Assembly (NCBI GenBank): GCA_001600455.1
Contig: BCKC01000006.1
Coordinates: 744,001 to 808,000, forward strand
From: Endocalyx cinctus
Taxonomy: Eukaryota; Ascomycota; Sordariomycetes; Amphisphaeriales; Apiosporaceae
Length of the DNA: 64,000 nt
Direction: 5' to 3'
Below, in pieces: positions 1 through 11,801 of the stretch (positions are counted from its first letter, which is position 1; every line of letters starts with the position of its first letter). Under the pieces are notes generated by a model that had not been told where the DNA came from, did not search any database, and saw only the letters and a list, made by a program, of their open reading frames with translations. A program made the position numbers and the translations under genes.

Positions 1-1
1 G

Positions 2-469
2 GATCTTGCTGCTAATACTGTACGGGGTAATGATTTCTCTTACATGAGCAATGGCACGTTACCCGGCCACCTTCGCAGTGACGTGCCCTCTCAGAATCCT
101 ACGTCAGCGCCGTCGTTCACGCCGGGAATGCGACCCACTTCGCATCCTACGAGTTACCCTCCACCGCCGACTCTGGAACCGAATATTGAGTCTCAGCAGT
201 CGACAGCAGGAAGTAACGCAGGCAGCCCTCACATGGGAAGTGTCGGATGGCAGTCTCCCTCGCATGTTCCGTCACCTACTCCGAGCAATAGCGGTGGTAA
301 CGGTTACGTCTATCCGGATCCCGACCAACCTTTCACAGGAAACGGTCTGGGACAAATGTATTATCCCCCTGGTACCCAAATTCGACGACCAACGAGCACG
401 GAACCTTCAGGATCCCCGTCATATGATGTCAAACCTCGGACCAACGAACTTTGGGCTGCAGGCCAATAG
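2..469 (+). CDS. C-terminal part of a probable Con7-like C2H2 transcription factor (5' partial)
   Basis: The frame is open from the first bases of the window, so this is the 3' end of a gene that starts outside it; about 155 residues are present, ending at TAG 467-469. The part seen is a low-complexity tail rich in Pro, Ser, Thr and Gly, typical of the disordered end of a fungal regulator. It closes with the short conserved-looking blocks GQMYYPPGTQIRRP, STEP and YDVKPR. From memory these resemble the C terminus of Con7-type C2H2 zinc-finger proteins, which control conidium and appressorium morphogenesis in Sordariomycetes. The zinc finger itself is not in the window, so the family call is inference from the tail alone. 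The in-frame ATG at 44 is internal and not a likely start. Confidence 0.5.
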   Translation, partial: DLAANTVRGNDFSYMSNGTLPGHLRSDVPSQNPTSAPSFTPGMRPTSHPTSYPPPPTLEPNIESQQSTAGSNAGSPHMGSVGWQSPSHVPSPTPSNSGGNGYVYPDPDQPFTGNGLGQMYYPPGTQIRRPTSTEPSGSPSYDVKPRTNELWAAGQ

Positions 470-3343
470 GATGACCATATCTCGTGCTATTAAGTTGGGA
501 TTCATGTTCTTGAAACGAATCAAGGACCGCACCGTATATACCATTTAGACGAGGTCTCTCTTTTATTTTTTATGAGAACTAATTGAGGCCATTTCTTTAT
601 TGCGGATGACTGAGATACCTTACGGATATTCGACTGACGTATACCGCGGTTGCTCGAGGCGGAAAGTCTAGCTGATGGCAATATAAGCTAAGGTGACTCA
701 ATTATGTTGAACATAACGAGGACTTTTCGTTTGCTCGACGTGAGGGGAAAAAATGGTACTACGGCATAATCCCACTGGATCTATCGTCCCTCGACCGCCC
801 AGCAATATTTTATAATAAATCTAGGCCCCCCGTCGCCTTGTTGATTGACTCACAAACGGCTGGTGTTAAAGCCTGGACTATCTTCCTTTCCTGTTAACGA
901 TTTACACCTTAGACTGGCTGGGCCCGGCAGCCCGATGATAGTACCCAAAATTTTCGAGAAAAAGCGAACAGGCAGGCAACGGCGTTCAAAGATTAGGACA
1001 TCAAATTGTGCATGGCGCTCATTTTCATATTGTTTTATTATTGTTTTTTTTTCTCTGTCACTACGGTTACTTCTCCGGAGATTACAGAGAAGGGAAACGT
1101 CAATAGGAGCGCTGGTTTCTTGTTTATAGAGTACTCATGGGGCAGTGATTTTTAATAATCAGAGCCCCTATTAGGCCAAGAGTTAAAGAAAAAAAAAAGG
1201 GGGGGGGGGGATACAATGGCCTTAGACAGACACGGTTTGAAAGCGAACTTCAATTTAGGAGGTGGGCAAAAAGAAGAAGGGAGGGGGAAAAAATAAGAAA
1301 AAAAAATGAGATGGGGTTCATTTGATAACCTATGCACGTCAACGGTGTCATATATTCTATAGTGAAGCACGAAAGTCCCTCTTCCTTACCTTTCATATAT
1401 CAGAGTGAGCAATGTAGCTACCTAGATAGGCGGTATATATATATATATATATATGTAATGACACTGTATCCTCGAGTATTTGCTATTTCACTGATATGTA
1501 CATAGATGTATTAGACTGAATTTTATACTTTTCTTTTCTTTCGTTTTCGTAATCGTATGGAAATCAAATCATGTCCTCGTAACCGCATCTCCGGAATTTA
1601 CCGGTCAACTTGTAAGAAGTGTACTACATATACTCCGTCGTCCGTATACTAGTATAATAGTATATATGAAAAGATGAAAACTCCTAAAAGAGGAGTTAAT
1701 TAGCTGCTTTAGGGAATACGCTACTGTATGCAGTCGCTAATCGCCTGCACATTAGGATATATTGATGCCTATGAATACCTGTTGTTGATAGGATGCTTGA
1801 AAAAAACCTATACTATGTATATACATGGTCGGAGTTTTTTTTTTTTTTTTTTTCTCCCTAGAGGATGTAAAATTGTTCTATCCTTGATCATCATGTCTGT
1901 CAGCATAGTAGTGCAAGCAGTTACTGACAGTCTGACATACCTGGGACTTGCACTAAAGAAATATTGAAAAATTTACGCGATGGAAGCGTGTTCCCACGTG
2001 GGCATGACGATGAAAAATGACACCATATTTTCATATGTTCGTACCTCCTATTCAAATATCGTATGATTTTGAATCTAGTATACACCATCCCCCCTTTTCC
2101 CTCATTCTTCAATATTGATGACTGGCTTTCGCTTGCGTCGTGGGAATTTCCACGCAGCCGTATACCTAATAAAAACAAACGAAAAAAAAAATCCCCGGAG
2201 GTCTGGATTTTCTGTTTCACTTCTCATCTCCATTCACATCGCTTCAAATCAGCCCGTGTTAACTTGAATGCAAACAAACGCAAGGAGAGAGGGGGGAAAA
2301 AACGTGTTATACCCTGCGTTTTTGGAGAACGCCACCAACTAAACTAACTAACCGAGAGATATTTATAGCCTCCTTCATTGGTAACGGGTCTGGTTCTTCG
2401 GGTAGACCCTGAAGTAAGAAGTATGCTTGTCTTTAACTTCATATAAAAACAAAACGACCGAGGAAAATCAGTAGGATCGAAAATACACTTGTTTTTCTAA
2501 CGGTTGAAAGTTATGACTGTGTTGAAACATGCCAACTTAGCGATAAGAGTTACTGAGTTGATTCAACTATTTCTTTTAAAAAGACGCTCAAAGTTTCAGG
2601 TCTAAGGACAAGCGATAACTTTTCATCCTGACTCTCATGTGATGGGGCCCTTCAGTCAATTTCGTTCTCCTGCTTTGTAGCACGATCCAGCTTAGCTTCA
2701 TTGTCCGCCACAGAACCAGTCAGCTGGGTCAGCCTGTTTCTGTTCTCAACTCTGATCACCGATGCGAGTTCGAGTTGTCAGGGGAAAATAAAATAAAAAA
2801 GATGAGATGACGAAGGTGTTAAAAAGATGTATAGTCATTGTCTTTAGCCGCTTCTCGATTAAGGAAAAAAAAAAAAAAGCTGGTCTTATGCTGAGAAAGA
2901 TGGTGCCCCACTTACCACCTCACACCCCCGGAACGGTTAGGCATACGACATTTCCGTGATGAATACTTGATTAATGATCAACCGAGTACTCTTAGCTGTA
3001 GTAAATGAATCTCACCTTCAACCCCCGCAAACCTTACCTTGGCAAAGTCCTTATTTTATTTTCTGATTATTCTCTACTCATTCGACTGGTGGTCGCTTTG
3101 GCTTTTCTTGACATATATATATATCCCGTATATTTTACCCTTGGAATCTAGGATTATTATGCCTTACTTTATTGACCAACTAGCCGGCGTTTCGCCCAAC
3201 ACTCTCGCACCCAAACTCTTCACTCCATTTCAACGATACATTTCGAAAAGCATTACAAAGACTTTGAGACAAAAAGTGGAGAGGTCGTATTTACAGTTTA
3301 TCTTCTATCTGTCCTAAAATATACGACGAGGAAGAGGAAGAGG
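470..3343. other. AT-rich intergenic region, no gene supported
   Basis: This 2.9 kb stretch holds the 3' flank of the partial gene on the left and the upstream region of the FrnE-like gene. I see only homopolymer runs (G run near 1199-1210, T run near 1834-1852), a (TA)n tract at 1434-1454 and short ORFs without domain character. No RNA gene was recognised. Confidence 0.6.
1434..1454. repeat. (TA)n microsatellite
   Basis: About ten uninterrupted TA units in a non-coding, AT-rich stretch. Confidence 0.9.
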
Positions 3344-4542
3344 ATGGCAAGAATACCGGATTTACTAACTCCGGAAGAGAACGATCCGCCTCCGGTAGAC
3401 ACGAGCCGACAGTACGCTTCGGGTCGTCCCGCACCAGCATCGCAGAGGACTCTTTATGTCATCGAGTTAATTCTAGATCCTATCTGCCCCCATTGCTATA
3501 TCGGCTTTAAGAATCTCATCGGTGCTATCAATACTCACAAGTTACGGCACACCGACGCCGATTTCGAAGTGACGTGCTCCCCTTTTCTCCTCAACCCAGC
3601 CGCCGGCCGAAGTGGTAAGAAATAACACTCTCTTAAAAACCATGCTGTTCGAATATTATTCTCTTTTTCTCATCACTGCGTTTCTTCACCCTTTTCAATC
3701 ATGCCCCCTACATTTTAGTCCCTCATTCACCTCAAAGAACCAAATCTGCTGACTACATGTGCTGCATGCTTGCTTATTCGCACTGTTCTAAATCAGCTTA
3801 TTATAAGTCAACGTACTACGTAATGCGAGGGTGGCCTCCGTCCTGCTACGATAACTGGACTAACCTCGGGGTCCGAGCAGGAATCAACTTCGTCTGGGGC
3901 GGTCGAACGGGCAATACCCGAGACGCGCATAAGCTGCTCCGATTCGCGTTGGAAGCGACGCCCACCACGGCCCGCAGCAATACTTTTGCGGGGAATCGAG
4001 AACCTAGCTCTCGTAGTAGTGCCTCGATCGGCGGTATAGCCGATAGGCTATCGACGTCACCCGGACAAAACGAAGAAGTTCAATCATCATCATCACCATC
4101 ATCATCATCAATAACAACAACAGCCCGGCATCCGCAACCGCGCGGTCCCGCGCTGCAAGCCCGCCTGCTGGAGGCTCTCCTGAAGGGGTACCACGAGCAG
4201 GACCGCGACATATCGGACCGCGAGTTCCTGGTCGAGACGGGCGTCGCCGTGACGGGGTTCGCGGCCGAGGCGATCCGGTCGATGCTCGAGAGCGAGGCCT
4301 GGGACCGCGCCGTCGACCGCCTGGTGCAGGAGGTGCAGACGCGCAGCCCGAGCCCGATACGCGCGGTCCCGACCGTCATCGTGAACGACCGGTACCTGTT
4401 CGGCGGGTGGCAGAGCCAGGACCTGTTCGCGGGGGAGTTTGAGAGGATCGGGAACCTCGGCGGCGGGAGGTCTACTACTTCTACCGCTGGTACTGCTGCT
4501 GCTGCTGCTGCTCACACGAACGGCTCAAGCACGGATACGTGA
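3344..4542 (+). CDS. FrnE/DsbA-like thioredoxin-fold oxidoreductase with CPHC active site
   Basis: Two exons, 3344-3614 and 3797-4542, joined across an intron of 182 bp (donor GTAAGA, branch CTGAC near 3747, acceptor CAG); the frame is kept and gives about 338 residues. The block ELILDPICPHCYIGF near residues 42-56 carries the redox pair C48/C51, and exon 2 begins with YYKSTYYV followed by INFVWGGRTGNTRDAHKLL and a C-terminal helical domain ending GYHEQDRDIS...VPTVIVNDRYLFGGWQ, the usual layout of the FrnE branch of DsbA-like proteins. Such proteins are 2-hydroxychromene-2-carboxylate isomerase/disulfide-oxidoreductase relatives, usually cytosolic and of unknown substrate. FrnE members are mostly 210-240 residues. 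This one is longer because of a Ser/Thr-rich insertion of about 60 residues, including a (TCA)n tract at 4083-4112, between the WGGRTG block and the C-terminal domain, and an Ala-rich tail from a (GCT)n tract. The insertion could instead be an unrecognised intron. Confidence 0.8.
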
Positions 4543-6493
4543 ACGTGGGTATGAACCGACGACGAAAAAAAAAGATAAGAGAGATGATAGTGGTGGCGTG
4601 TGTTGTCGGAATTTTCCACGACGTGTCAGCTTGTCAATGAAATCCTGGAGATCGGGGTAAAAAAAAAAAGGGACTGGCGCGTGTGAGGGACTGGGGTTTC
4701 CTCAGACCAGGTTTTTACCGTAAACGCCACAGATGCGGGCTGTCGCGTGCATTGCGGTTGCTGGCAGCCGAGACTGGGCTGGAAGTAGTATACATTACAC
4801 ACGAAGAGGGATGGATGCTCACAAATCAATTATTAACCTGTCATGGGGAAAAGATTGAAAAAAAAAAAAAGCCTCTTTTCTTTTTCCTCGTGTTTCAGCC
4901 CCCTTTTTTTCTTCTTTCTTCTTATCATGGCAACTATTAAAGCGTAACGAAATTGTTTATTTTATCATTAGCAAGGAGTTTTTCGGCAGGGCATTTATTT
5001 TTGTTTATAATTAAGGTGTCGGGCGATATACAAGTATTGTTTGTTACATGACCCGAGATAGACTGTCTGCATAAATTTAAAATTTGTCTCAATTGAGAAA
5101 AGATTTCATCGCGTCAAGTTCAGAGTACTTCTCCCTTCTTTTTACCCACGTCGGACATTTGGTAAATGGCGAGGGTAGATAAAGGGGTAGTTTCCCTCAT
5201 TCGATAAGAAAAAAAAAAACTTACATTCAGCTTCAAGCGTCTCATAACCGTGAGAAGGAAAACATACGTACGTCTGAAGTTTGAAGTTGGAGGAAATTGT
5301 CGTGGAGGGTATATCGGGTCAAGACATGAATGATAAACCAATCGCATTGAAGTGTATCAAAAAGGAACTTCATATCCAGGTTTCGAGGGAGCGAGATGGA
5401 TGCTCATTTTAGACAATGTAGGACAACAACAAAAAAGGGCTTGTGGGGTGTAGGTTACCCTTCCTAATTACCCCCACGTCCCCCTTAACAAACAGCATAA
5501 GCTGGGATCTCTTATTTCCATCGACAAAAGGAAGGTTACACAAACATGATAGAATGATAAAATTACACTTATACTATATAATATCATGATCGAAAAAGCT
5601 CGGAATATACACGAAGGATTCGCTCAAGGTAACCAGAAACGCTTGGCAAGGCTGACTCGAAAGTGAATCCCTCCCCGTTCCTTTTGGATCATCCCAGTAT
5701 ACTTTCAAGGGGGCTGATGGGGTTTTATATTTTCAATCTATCCATCGGAAGGAATCCCGTTAAATTTTCATGTATTACCTTTTTTTTTTTGTCACCCTCC
5801 GTCGTATCAGAACGCAGTACGCTCCTCTATTTTCTTTTCGACCCCCCTGAGCCCCTGAAGAATTCGTTGCCAAGACATATAAAACGGTCGACTTTACGAT
5901 TTGTACAACGAAGGGAGGAGTAACATCGGAAGGATTTCTTTTTCATTTTATTTTATTTAGATCTTAGGCTGGGCTGCTTGGGAAAAAAAATATATGCCCT
6001 TGTTCCCTTCCATACGTAGAGAATCGGACATGTATGCGAAACGTGAGATATCATATTATTATATTAATTGCTATGGTCCAAATGCGATCCCCTTTCTTCG
6101 ACGATTGTTTTTCTTCCGTTTTCCCTGTTTTTCGTCGTTTCTGCCTCGTCGTCGTCGTCGTCGTTAATTATGTTTGAAAAGTAAAATGAAGAAAAAATAG
6201 AATATTTTGTTGGAACGTTATTAATCTTATGATAATCTATCTATTTACCTACCTAACTACTAATCTAATCAGTCTCTTTCCGCTTTGCTGCGCTGGCGTA
6301 AAAGTGGCAGGCTAGCTGTTATAAAACAGCTTCTTCTGGGTCTCCGTCGGCGGATAGGGAAGTGAGGAATAAGGAGAAGAAGGAAAGGAGAAATCAGAAA
6401 GTACGTAACATATAACAACTGTGCTGATATTTCATATATCATCTTGCGAGCCGCAGTTCAATAGCATACGAAGAACACCCCCAGTCAGCTGAC
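4543..6493. other. Intergenic region, no gene supported
   Basis: About 1.95 kb with A/T runs and a short (CGT)n tract near 6147-6163. It probably contains the promoter and perhaps a first, signal-peptide-coding exon of the Ecm33-like gene to the right, but I could not define such an exon. Confidence 0.5.
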
Positions 6494-8313
6494 ATGTCTC
6501 AACATCGACCAACAGTGGCAAATTGCGACCGGATCTATATCGGTAGCCAATCCGACGTGGACAACGGGAAGCTCTCCGGATGCGAATCCGGCACGTCGGA
6601 CCTGCGCATCAAGGGCGGCGCGGGGACGTTGACTCTGACGAACCTGACGGGCGTCTCCAACATCAGCGTGTACGAGTCCCCGGAGCTCACCTCGCTCGTC
6701 TTTCCGCACCTGGTCTCGGCTCGGCAATTCAAGGCGAACACGGTCCCGAGCCTGAGCTCGGTCCGGCTACCGTCCCTCCTCCTCTCTCCGGCCGACGTCT
6801 TCTCCCTGAATTTTACCAACGTGCCGGCGCTGACCCAGCTGTCCCTGCCGGCCGTCGAGGACGTTCTTCACCTCGTGCTGAATAACGTGTCGAGCCAATC
6901 GACGTCCGCTTCGGGACCGGAGCCGCTGGGTTTTAACGCCGTAAAGCAGGCGCTTTCGGTCGAGTCCGATTCTTGCCTGGCTCTGGCGGGGTTGACGTCC
7001 GTCGTTACGATGAACTTGACGGGTAAGACGGGCTGCTTGTACGCCTTGAACGAGCTGACCTCCGTCACGAATATGACACTTAACGACGTGGCGGGCGTTT
7101 CGTTGGATTTACCGTCTCCATCTTCATCATCATCCTCTTCTTCTTCTGCTTCGGGATTAACCATAAGCGGTCACCTAACGATCGAATCCTCCACCTACGA
7201 CCCAAACACGAACCCGAACGACCCCCTCCAAGTAGGCAACGCGCTCGAGCTGAGCGCCGTCGTCTCCGTCGGGGGAAGCCTGAACGCGACGTCCAACGCC
7301 GGATTAGCCGTCGACCTGGGCGGCCTCGTCGACGTCGGGGGGGACCTGACGCTTGCGGATAACGCTAATTCTTCCTTCGATTTCGGAAAACTGGAGACCG
7401 TCGGAGGGGGCATTTACGTGACGCGGGAAAGCAGTGATGTTACGCCCTTGCCGGCTTGGCCTGCGCTGAGGACGGTGGCGGGGGAGGTTTATTTGAGGGG
7501 GGTTTTTGATACGTAAGTATTTTTTTGACACGTTCTCTAAGGTCGAGAATAGAAAATTATGAAGGAAAAAATGAAACCCAAACTGAACTAACCCAAAACT
7601 CCAACCTCAGACCCAACGTCTTCCCCTCCCTCGAATCCACCGACGGCCTCGTCACGATCGAAGCCCTGAACCCGGCGTTCAACTGCTCGGATCTCGTCTC
7701 GCAGTGGCGCAGCGGCGCCATCTCGAGGTTATCCTGCAACGGGACGGACAGCTTAGCCGAGACGACCCAACCATCGCCTAACCGCGGAGGACGCAGCAGC
7801 GGTAAGAGCGAGGGTCCCGGCGGCTTATCGAAAGGAGCGGCAGCCGGTATCGCGGTAGGCGTCGCCGTCGTGGTGATTGGGGTTCTTTTTCTTGCGTTTG
7901 TTATAAGACGACGGGGAAGGAGAAGAATAGGGGGAATAGGAGGAGGAGGAGAAGAAGGAGTAGCAGGATCAGGAGGAATAGGAGAGGCCGAAAAGGAAAA
8001 CACGCTTAGGCCTCGGATGCAGTACGAACGGCAAGATCTTTCTGAACTCGAAGGTGGTGCAATAATACCGCCGCGCGAATTGCATAGTAATTCTGTCGAT
8101 AGTAATACGTATTATGCCTCGTCGATAACAACATCAACATCCGCTCCTCACCAAGAAAAGCCTAACGAGTACGTTCAAATCCACGAGATGTACGCGTTAC
8201 CTTCGAACCAAGAGTCTCCTCCTTCTCCTCGTCCAGTCATGTTGGACGAGCTGAAGGCTAGGATCAGTACGAAAGAGAGGGGGAAAGGGGGAGGAAGGGC
8301 GGGGGGACACTGA
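6494..8313 (+). CDS. Ecm33-like cell-surface protein with a single C-terminal transmembrane segment
   Basis: Exon 6494-7512 and exon 7611-8313 join across a 98 bp intron (donor GTAAGT, branch CTAAC, acceptor CAG) to give about 573 residues. The first half is built of irregular leucine-rich, beta-helix-like units (L-x-L-x-N/T-x-x), with many N-x-S/T sites, as in the receptor-L/Ecm33 group of fungal wall proteins. Here the C terminus is not a GPI signal. A glycine-rich linker leads into a 20-residue hydrophobic segment (AAGIAVGVAVVVIGVLFLAF, about 450-470), then a basic stop-transfer RRRGRRR and a cytosolic tail of about 110 residues. The start is doubtful: the ATG at 6494 gives no signal peptide, although one is expected from the topology. 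A GCTGAC branch site at 6487 and a CAACAG acceptor ending at about 6514 suggest that the true first exon lies upstream and that coding resumes near 6515. Confidence 0.72.
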
Positions 8314-9209
8314 ATTGATCATATATACTCTTAAGAAGATTTTAGTATTTTACTTATCCGAGGACTGGATAATAATAAGAGTTTGCATGGGGTCGATCCA
8401 ACAGATCGTAACCATCAATCCTGGGGTATAATTTTTTTTTGGCGTTTTCCCCGTTTCTCTGCTCCACATATCTTAATATTATATGGCGGGATACAGTGGC
8501 AGACATCATTATCCTTTGGATGTTTTACGTGATACAGGTCCATATTCTACCATCGTGTAGTAACACCGGAATTCTACAAAGTCTCAGATAGCGATATAGC
8601 TTGACTACTGGAATACCATCCTACCTCTGTCTTTACATGGTTAATTAGTCGTCATCGCATCACATAATTTATAGCACGCACGTCATTAACAGATAATGCA
8701 GTGGAAGGTGAAAAGGTAGCATTGACAGGCAAATCGCTATACGACGAGATATCAGCCTATACTGAGCCTAGTCCTTCCTAGAATGCATTCCTCATCAAAT
8801 TTCCAGCTTGTGATATGAATGCTGTGACGATGAAAGAAAATCCAAGACAAATTATAATGCAGCTTCAAATGTTTTCGCTGCCACAGCCTTCCACAAAAAC
8901 AAAAACGCCAGAAACGCCAAGTATATGCCTCCCTGGTAGAATGTACCGTTCACTGGAAATTGGGGTTTAAATGCAAGACCGCCGTGTATTTCTTTTTGTC
9001 CTTGTCCATGTTCCGCTCAACCGAAATCGCGCCGCCTCGTCTAAAAAGATGCTTTTGTTTGTGGTATTATGATAATGAAAACGCCGATGAAATGTTATAA
9101 AAACAGTAATGATTCGATTGTACATGCCGTGAAATGATCGACCAATCGACACGACCAGGTAGAGGTGAGAGTGAAATAGTGAAAAGTGACGAATCCGTTT
9201 CTAAAAGCC
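8314..9209. other. Convergent intergenic region
   Basis: About 0.9 kb between two genes that point at each other. It should hold both 3' untranslated regions; I see no gene or repeat. Confidence 0.6.
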
Positions 9210-10115
9210 CTAGCGTTTCATCATTTGGAAGTCCTTGAGCAGATGGGCCATGTGCTGGTTGGACTGGTTCTTGGGAGGACGGTTGGTCTTTCTCTTCTTG
9301 GCGGCCGGCTTGGTGGTCTCGACCTTCTTGAGTCGAGGGTCTTCGCTGGCGGGCTTCTGGCCCAGTGCTTGTAGCTTGCGGACGATATCCTCGGTCGAAG
9401 GGATGGGAGTCTTGTGCCACATGGACTGGAATTCGGGGTCGACTTTGTGAAAGAATTTGGCCTGGTCTTCCCACACGTATTTTGCGTAGCCGTCCTTCTT
9501 GGTGCGTACTACGAGGATCTTGTGCTGAGCTTCGAGTTCTGCGATGGTCTTTTCACAGTCGGGCCAGCCGTCTTTCAAGTCCTTTACGCTGACTCCGGAG
9601 TAATCTCGTTTTTCTTGTAGATGTTGTAGTAGTGTTTTTTCGTCGTTGACGTTGGGTATCTTGGCCCGAAATTGATATGTACCCTGGCGCCAGGAAGGGA
9701 GGTTGCTGTCTGACGATTTTCCCTTGGGCGCTGGTTTGAATTCAGTTCGCGTGTGCTGTTTCAAGAGGCTGGCAAATGCCTTGAGTTTAGCCTCGTCCAT
9801 AGCTCGTAAACTCAGGTGGTCGATAATGTCATCGAATGTTTTTGGTTCGCGTCTGTCCTTCAACCATTCGACGGCGAAGACGAGCTGACTGCTGATATGA
9901 GTACCGAACGACATTGAGTTGGCGAGAGCGGCCTGTGCGGCGGGTGTGATGTTATTTGAGGTAGAGTGGTTGCTTTCTTTAGCAGCGGCGGCGGCCGAAG
10001 ATGCGATCTGATCTCGCTTCTGTCGCTTCGAGTTGCCGTCGGCTTTTGAGGGCGAAGGACCGGGAGATGGACGCTTGCCGTTCTTGTTAACGGGTGCAGA
10101 TGCCAAGGGAGACAT
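9210..10115 (-). CDS. tfa2: Transcription initiation factor IIE subunit beta
   Basis: A single exon of 301 residues. The N terminus (1-70) is basic and Ser/Ala-rich, with a KRQKRD nuclear-targeting cluster. The core from about residue 72 (FGTHISSQLVFAVEWLKDR) to about 225 carries the two tandem winged-helix domains of TFIIE beta, including LPSWRQGTYQFRAKIPNVND and WPDCEKTIAELEAQHKILVV. The tail has the basic patch PAAKKRKTNRPPKNQSNQ and the closing MAHLLKDFQMMK. The protein pairs with TFIIE alpha, recruits TFIIH and helps open the promoter for RNA polymerase II. The length and order of elements fit the fungal family (Tfa2 in yeast). The next gene to the right, cytochrome b5, lies on the same strand, separated by 1.7 kb. 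Confidence 0.93.
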   Translation of the reverse strand: MSPLASAPVNKNGKRPSPGPSPSKADGNSKRQKRDQIASSAAAAAKESNHSTSNNITPAAQAALANSMSFGTHISSQLVFAVEWLKDRREPKTFDDIIDHLSLRAMDEAKLKAFASLLKQHTRTEFKPAPKGKSSDSNLPSWRQGTYQFRAKIPNVNDEKTLLQHLQEKRDYSGVSVKDLKDGWPDCEKTIAELEAQHKILVVRTKKDGYAKYVWEDQAKFFHKVDPEFQSMWHKTPIPSTEDIVRKLQALGQKPASEDPRLKKVETTKPAAKKRKTNRPPKNQSNQHMAHLLKDFQMMKR

Positions 10116-11801
10116 GGCTGCTGATTTATTGATGATATTTTTTTATTGTTATTGATATGGTTATTACTCTTCTTCGGTGATTCGATCGTGGTTGATTTTG
10201 TTTGTGATAGGTACGATCTTTAGTGGTTTTGTTCGTGATCGATACGGTATTGTTGGTTCGTTTGCGATGAATATGATCGGTTTGATTTGTTTGTGGTATA
10301 TGTGTAATCGTTTGATTGTTTGGTTGATCGTTTTGGTGGATAGATGAGTCGAAAAGAAGTAAGAGTGTGAGAGAGAGATGGTATGTTCTGTAGTGAATAC
10401 TTTGGGATGTCTAAAGGAGAAATAAAGAAAGTCTGGGGAATAGATGGGTGAGACTAGGCTGCTAAGGTTCTTGTTGAATGTGGCTGCGTGGCTGTGAACT
10501 CCAGCCGGAAAAAAAAAAAAAAAAAAAAAAGCTTTTGTCCAAACAAAAGTGTGGAGTTTATTACCAGCTACTTTACTTACATTACCTACATTACTTACGT
10601 ACGTACGGAGTATATACATGAGTACTTAATAGGGAAAGGACAGAAATAGAACTACGATAATATGGGGAGTTTTTGAGCTTGTTGTTTAGTGGAGGCGGAA
10701 TTCAAACTTTATATCCACTTTTGTTGACCTGTCATGAAATCCGATCATCTGATTTTCCAAGATAGAATCCATAGATCCAGATATCATCGTTAAGTTCACT
10801 TACTTTCTTGGTATGAAATTATTAAGTATATCAACTTGTGAAGATCATAGTATTTTTTATGAAATATAAGATTGACCGCTGTTTCCGTTCGTCGGATACT
10901 CGGGGCTGTCGGGTTCCCTCGACTTGCTGATCTACGGAATACCGGTCCCCCTTAATGGGCTTAACCCAAGTACTCGTCCCCCGTCTGCCTCGTGAAATAT
11001 TCCCATATTATAGCTGCGAGATAGACAACTTTTACACGCAACCAACCCCGAGTTTATGTTTATGTTACTTGGCTCTCCTCATCAAGGTAACACTACATAG
11101 GGGGAAAAACAGAGGCGTATACCACATAAAGGGAGAAAAAATAAAAAAATTTAATGAGGACCTGGATGGTGTAATCCAGACCCTCTCTTTTGTTGCTGCT
11201 TTATGATGGACTCGAATTAGCTTAGCTCCATAACTTATCTAACATGGCAACGCCGGAATATTTCCTTTGACATGCAGTGAACCCCTCTGAAAAACAAAAG
11301 CTGTGTCAATAGGTTTGATGAGCCCTTTTTTCCCCGGATACTAGCGATAGTATATGTAAACAATGTCTACACACAGTCTCACTAGAGCTATCCGTACATC
11401 TGCATGTCTTGTAAGACATGTATATGAACCTGTCGAGTTAATAGCTGGACTTTAGACATTCACCGCCGGGGTCTGAACAAGTGGTAGGAGAAGTAGTAAT
11501 AGATTGGATATATGACAAGCTCCGACAGTAGGTTGAACCAGAAATATCTTTATGTCCCATTAAAAAAAAGAAGAAATGTCCGCAGAAGTAAAAAGTAAAC
11601 GTGTCATTTTGTATGATGCGAGATTTATCGTTTGTCCGTATCGACTAGTCTCAAAAACATCTTCGAAAACCGTATAAAGAAGAAAAAGACATTATTGGAG
11701 TTGACGCTGCCCTTATCTATCCCGTTATCTGTCTACCCGTCGCCTCCTAGAAAAAAAGAAGTACACTCTTATATCGATAATATATGCATTTTAAACAACT
11801 C
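10116..11801. other. Intergenic region upstream of TFIIE beta
   Basis: About 1.7 kb holding the TFIIE beta promoter side and the 3' flank of cytochrome b5. It contains an A run of about 22 at 10509-10530, a TACGGAGTA motif at 10604 and no supported gene. Confidence 0.55.

Noticed and set aside
3039..3317. 92-codon plus-strand ORF just before the FrnE-like gene
   Set aside because: Hydrophobic, AT-rich, without family blocks; no splice signals join it convincingly to the next exon.
10955..11206. 83-codon plus-strand ORF between TFIIE beta and cytochrome b5
   Set aside because: No motif, poor codon character and no introns that extend it.
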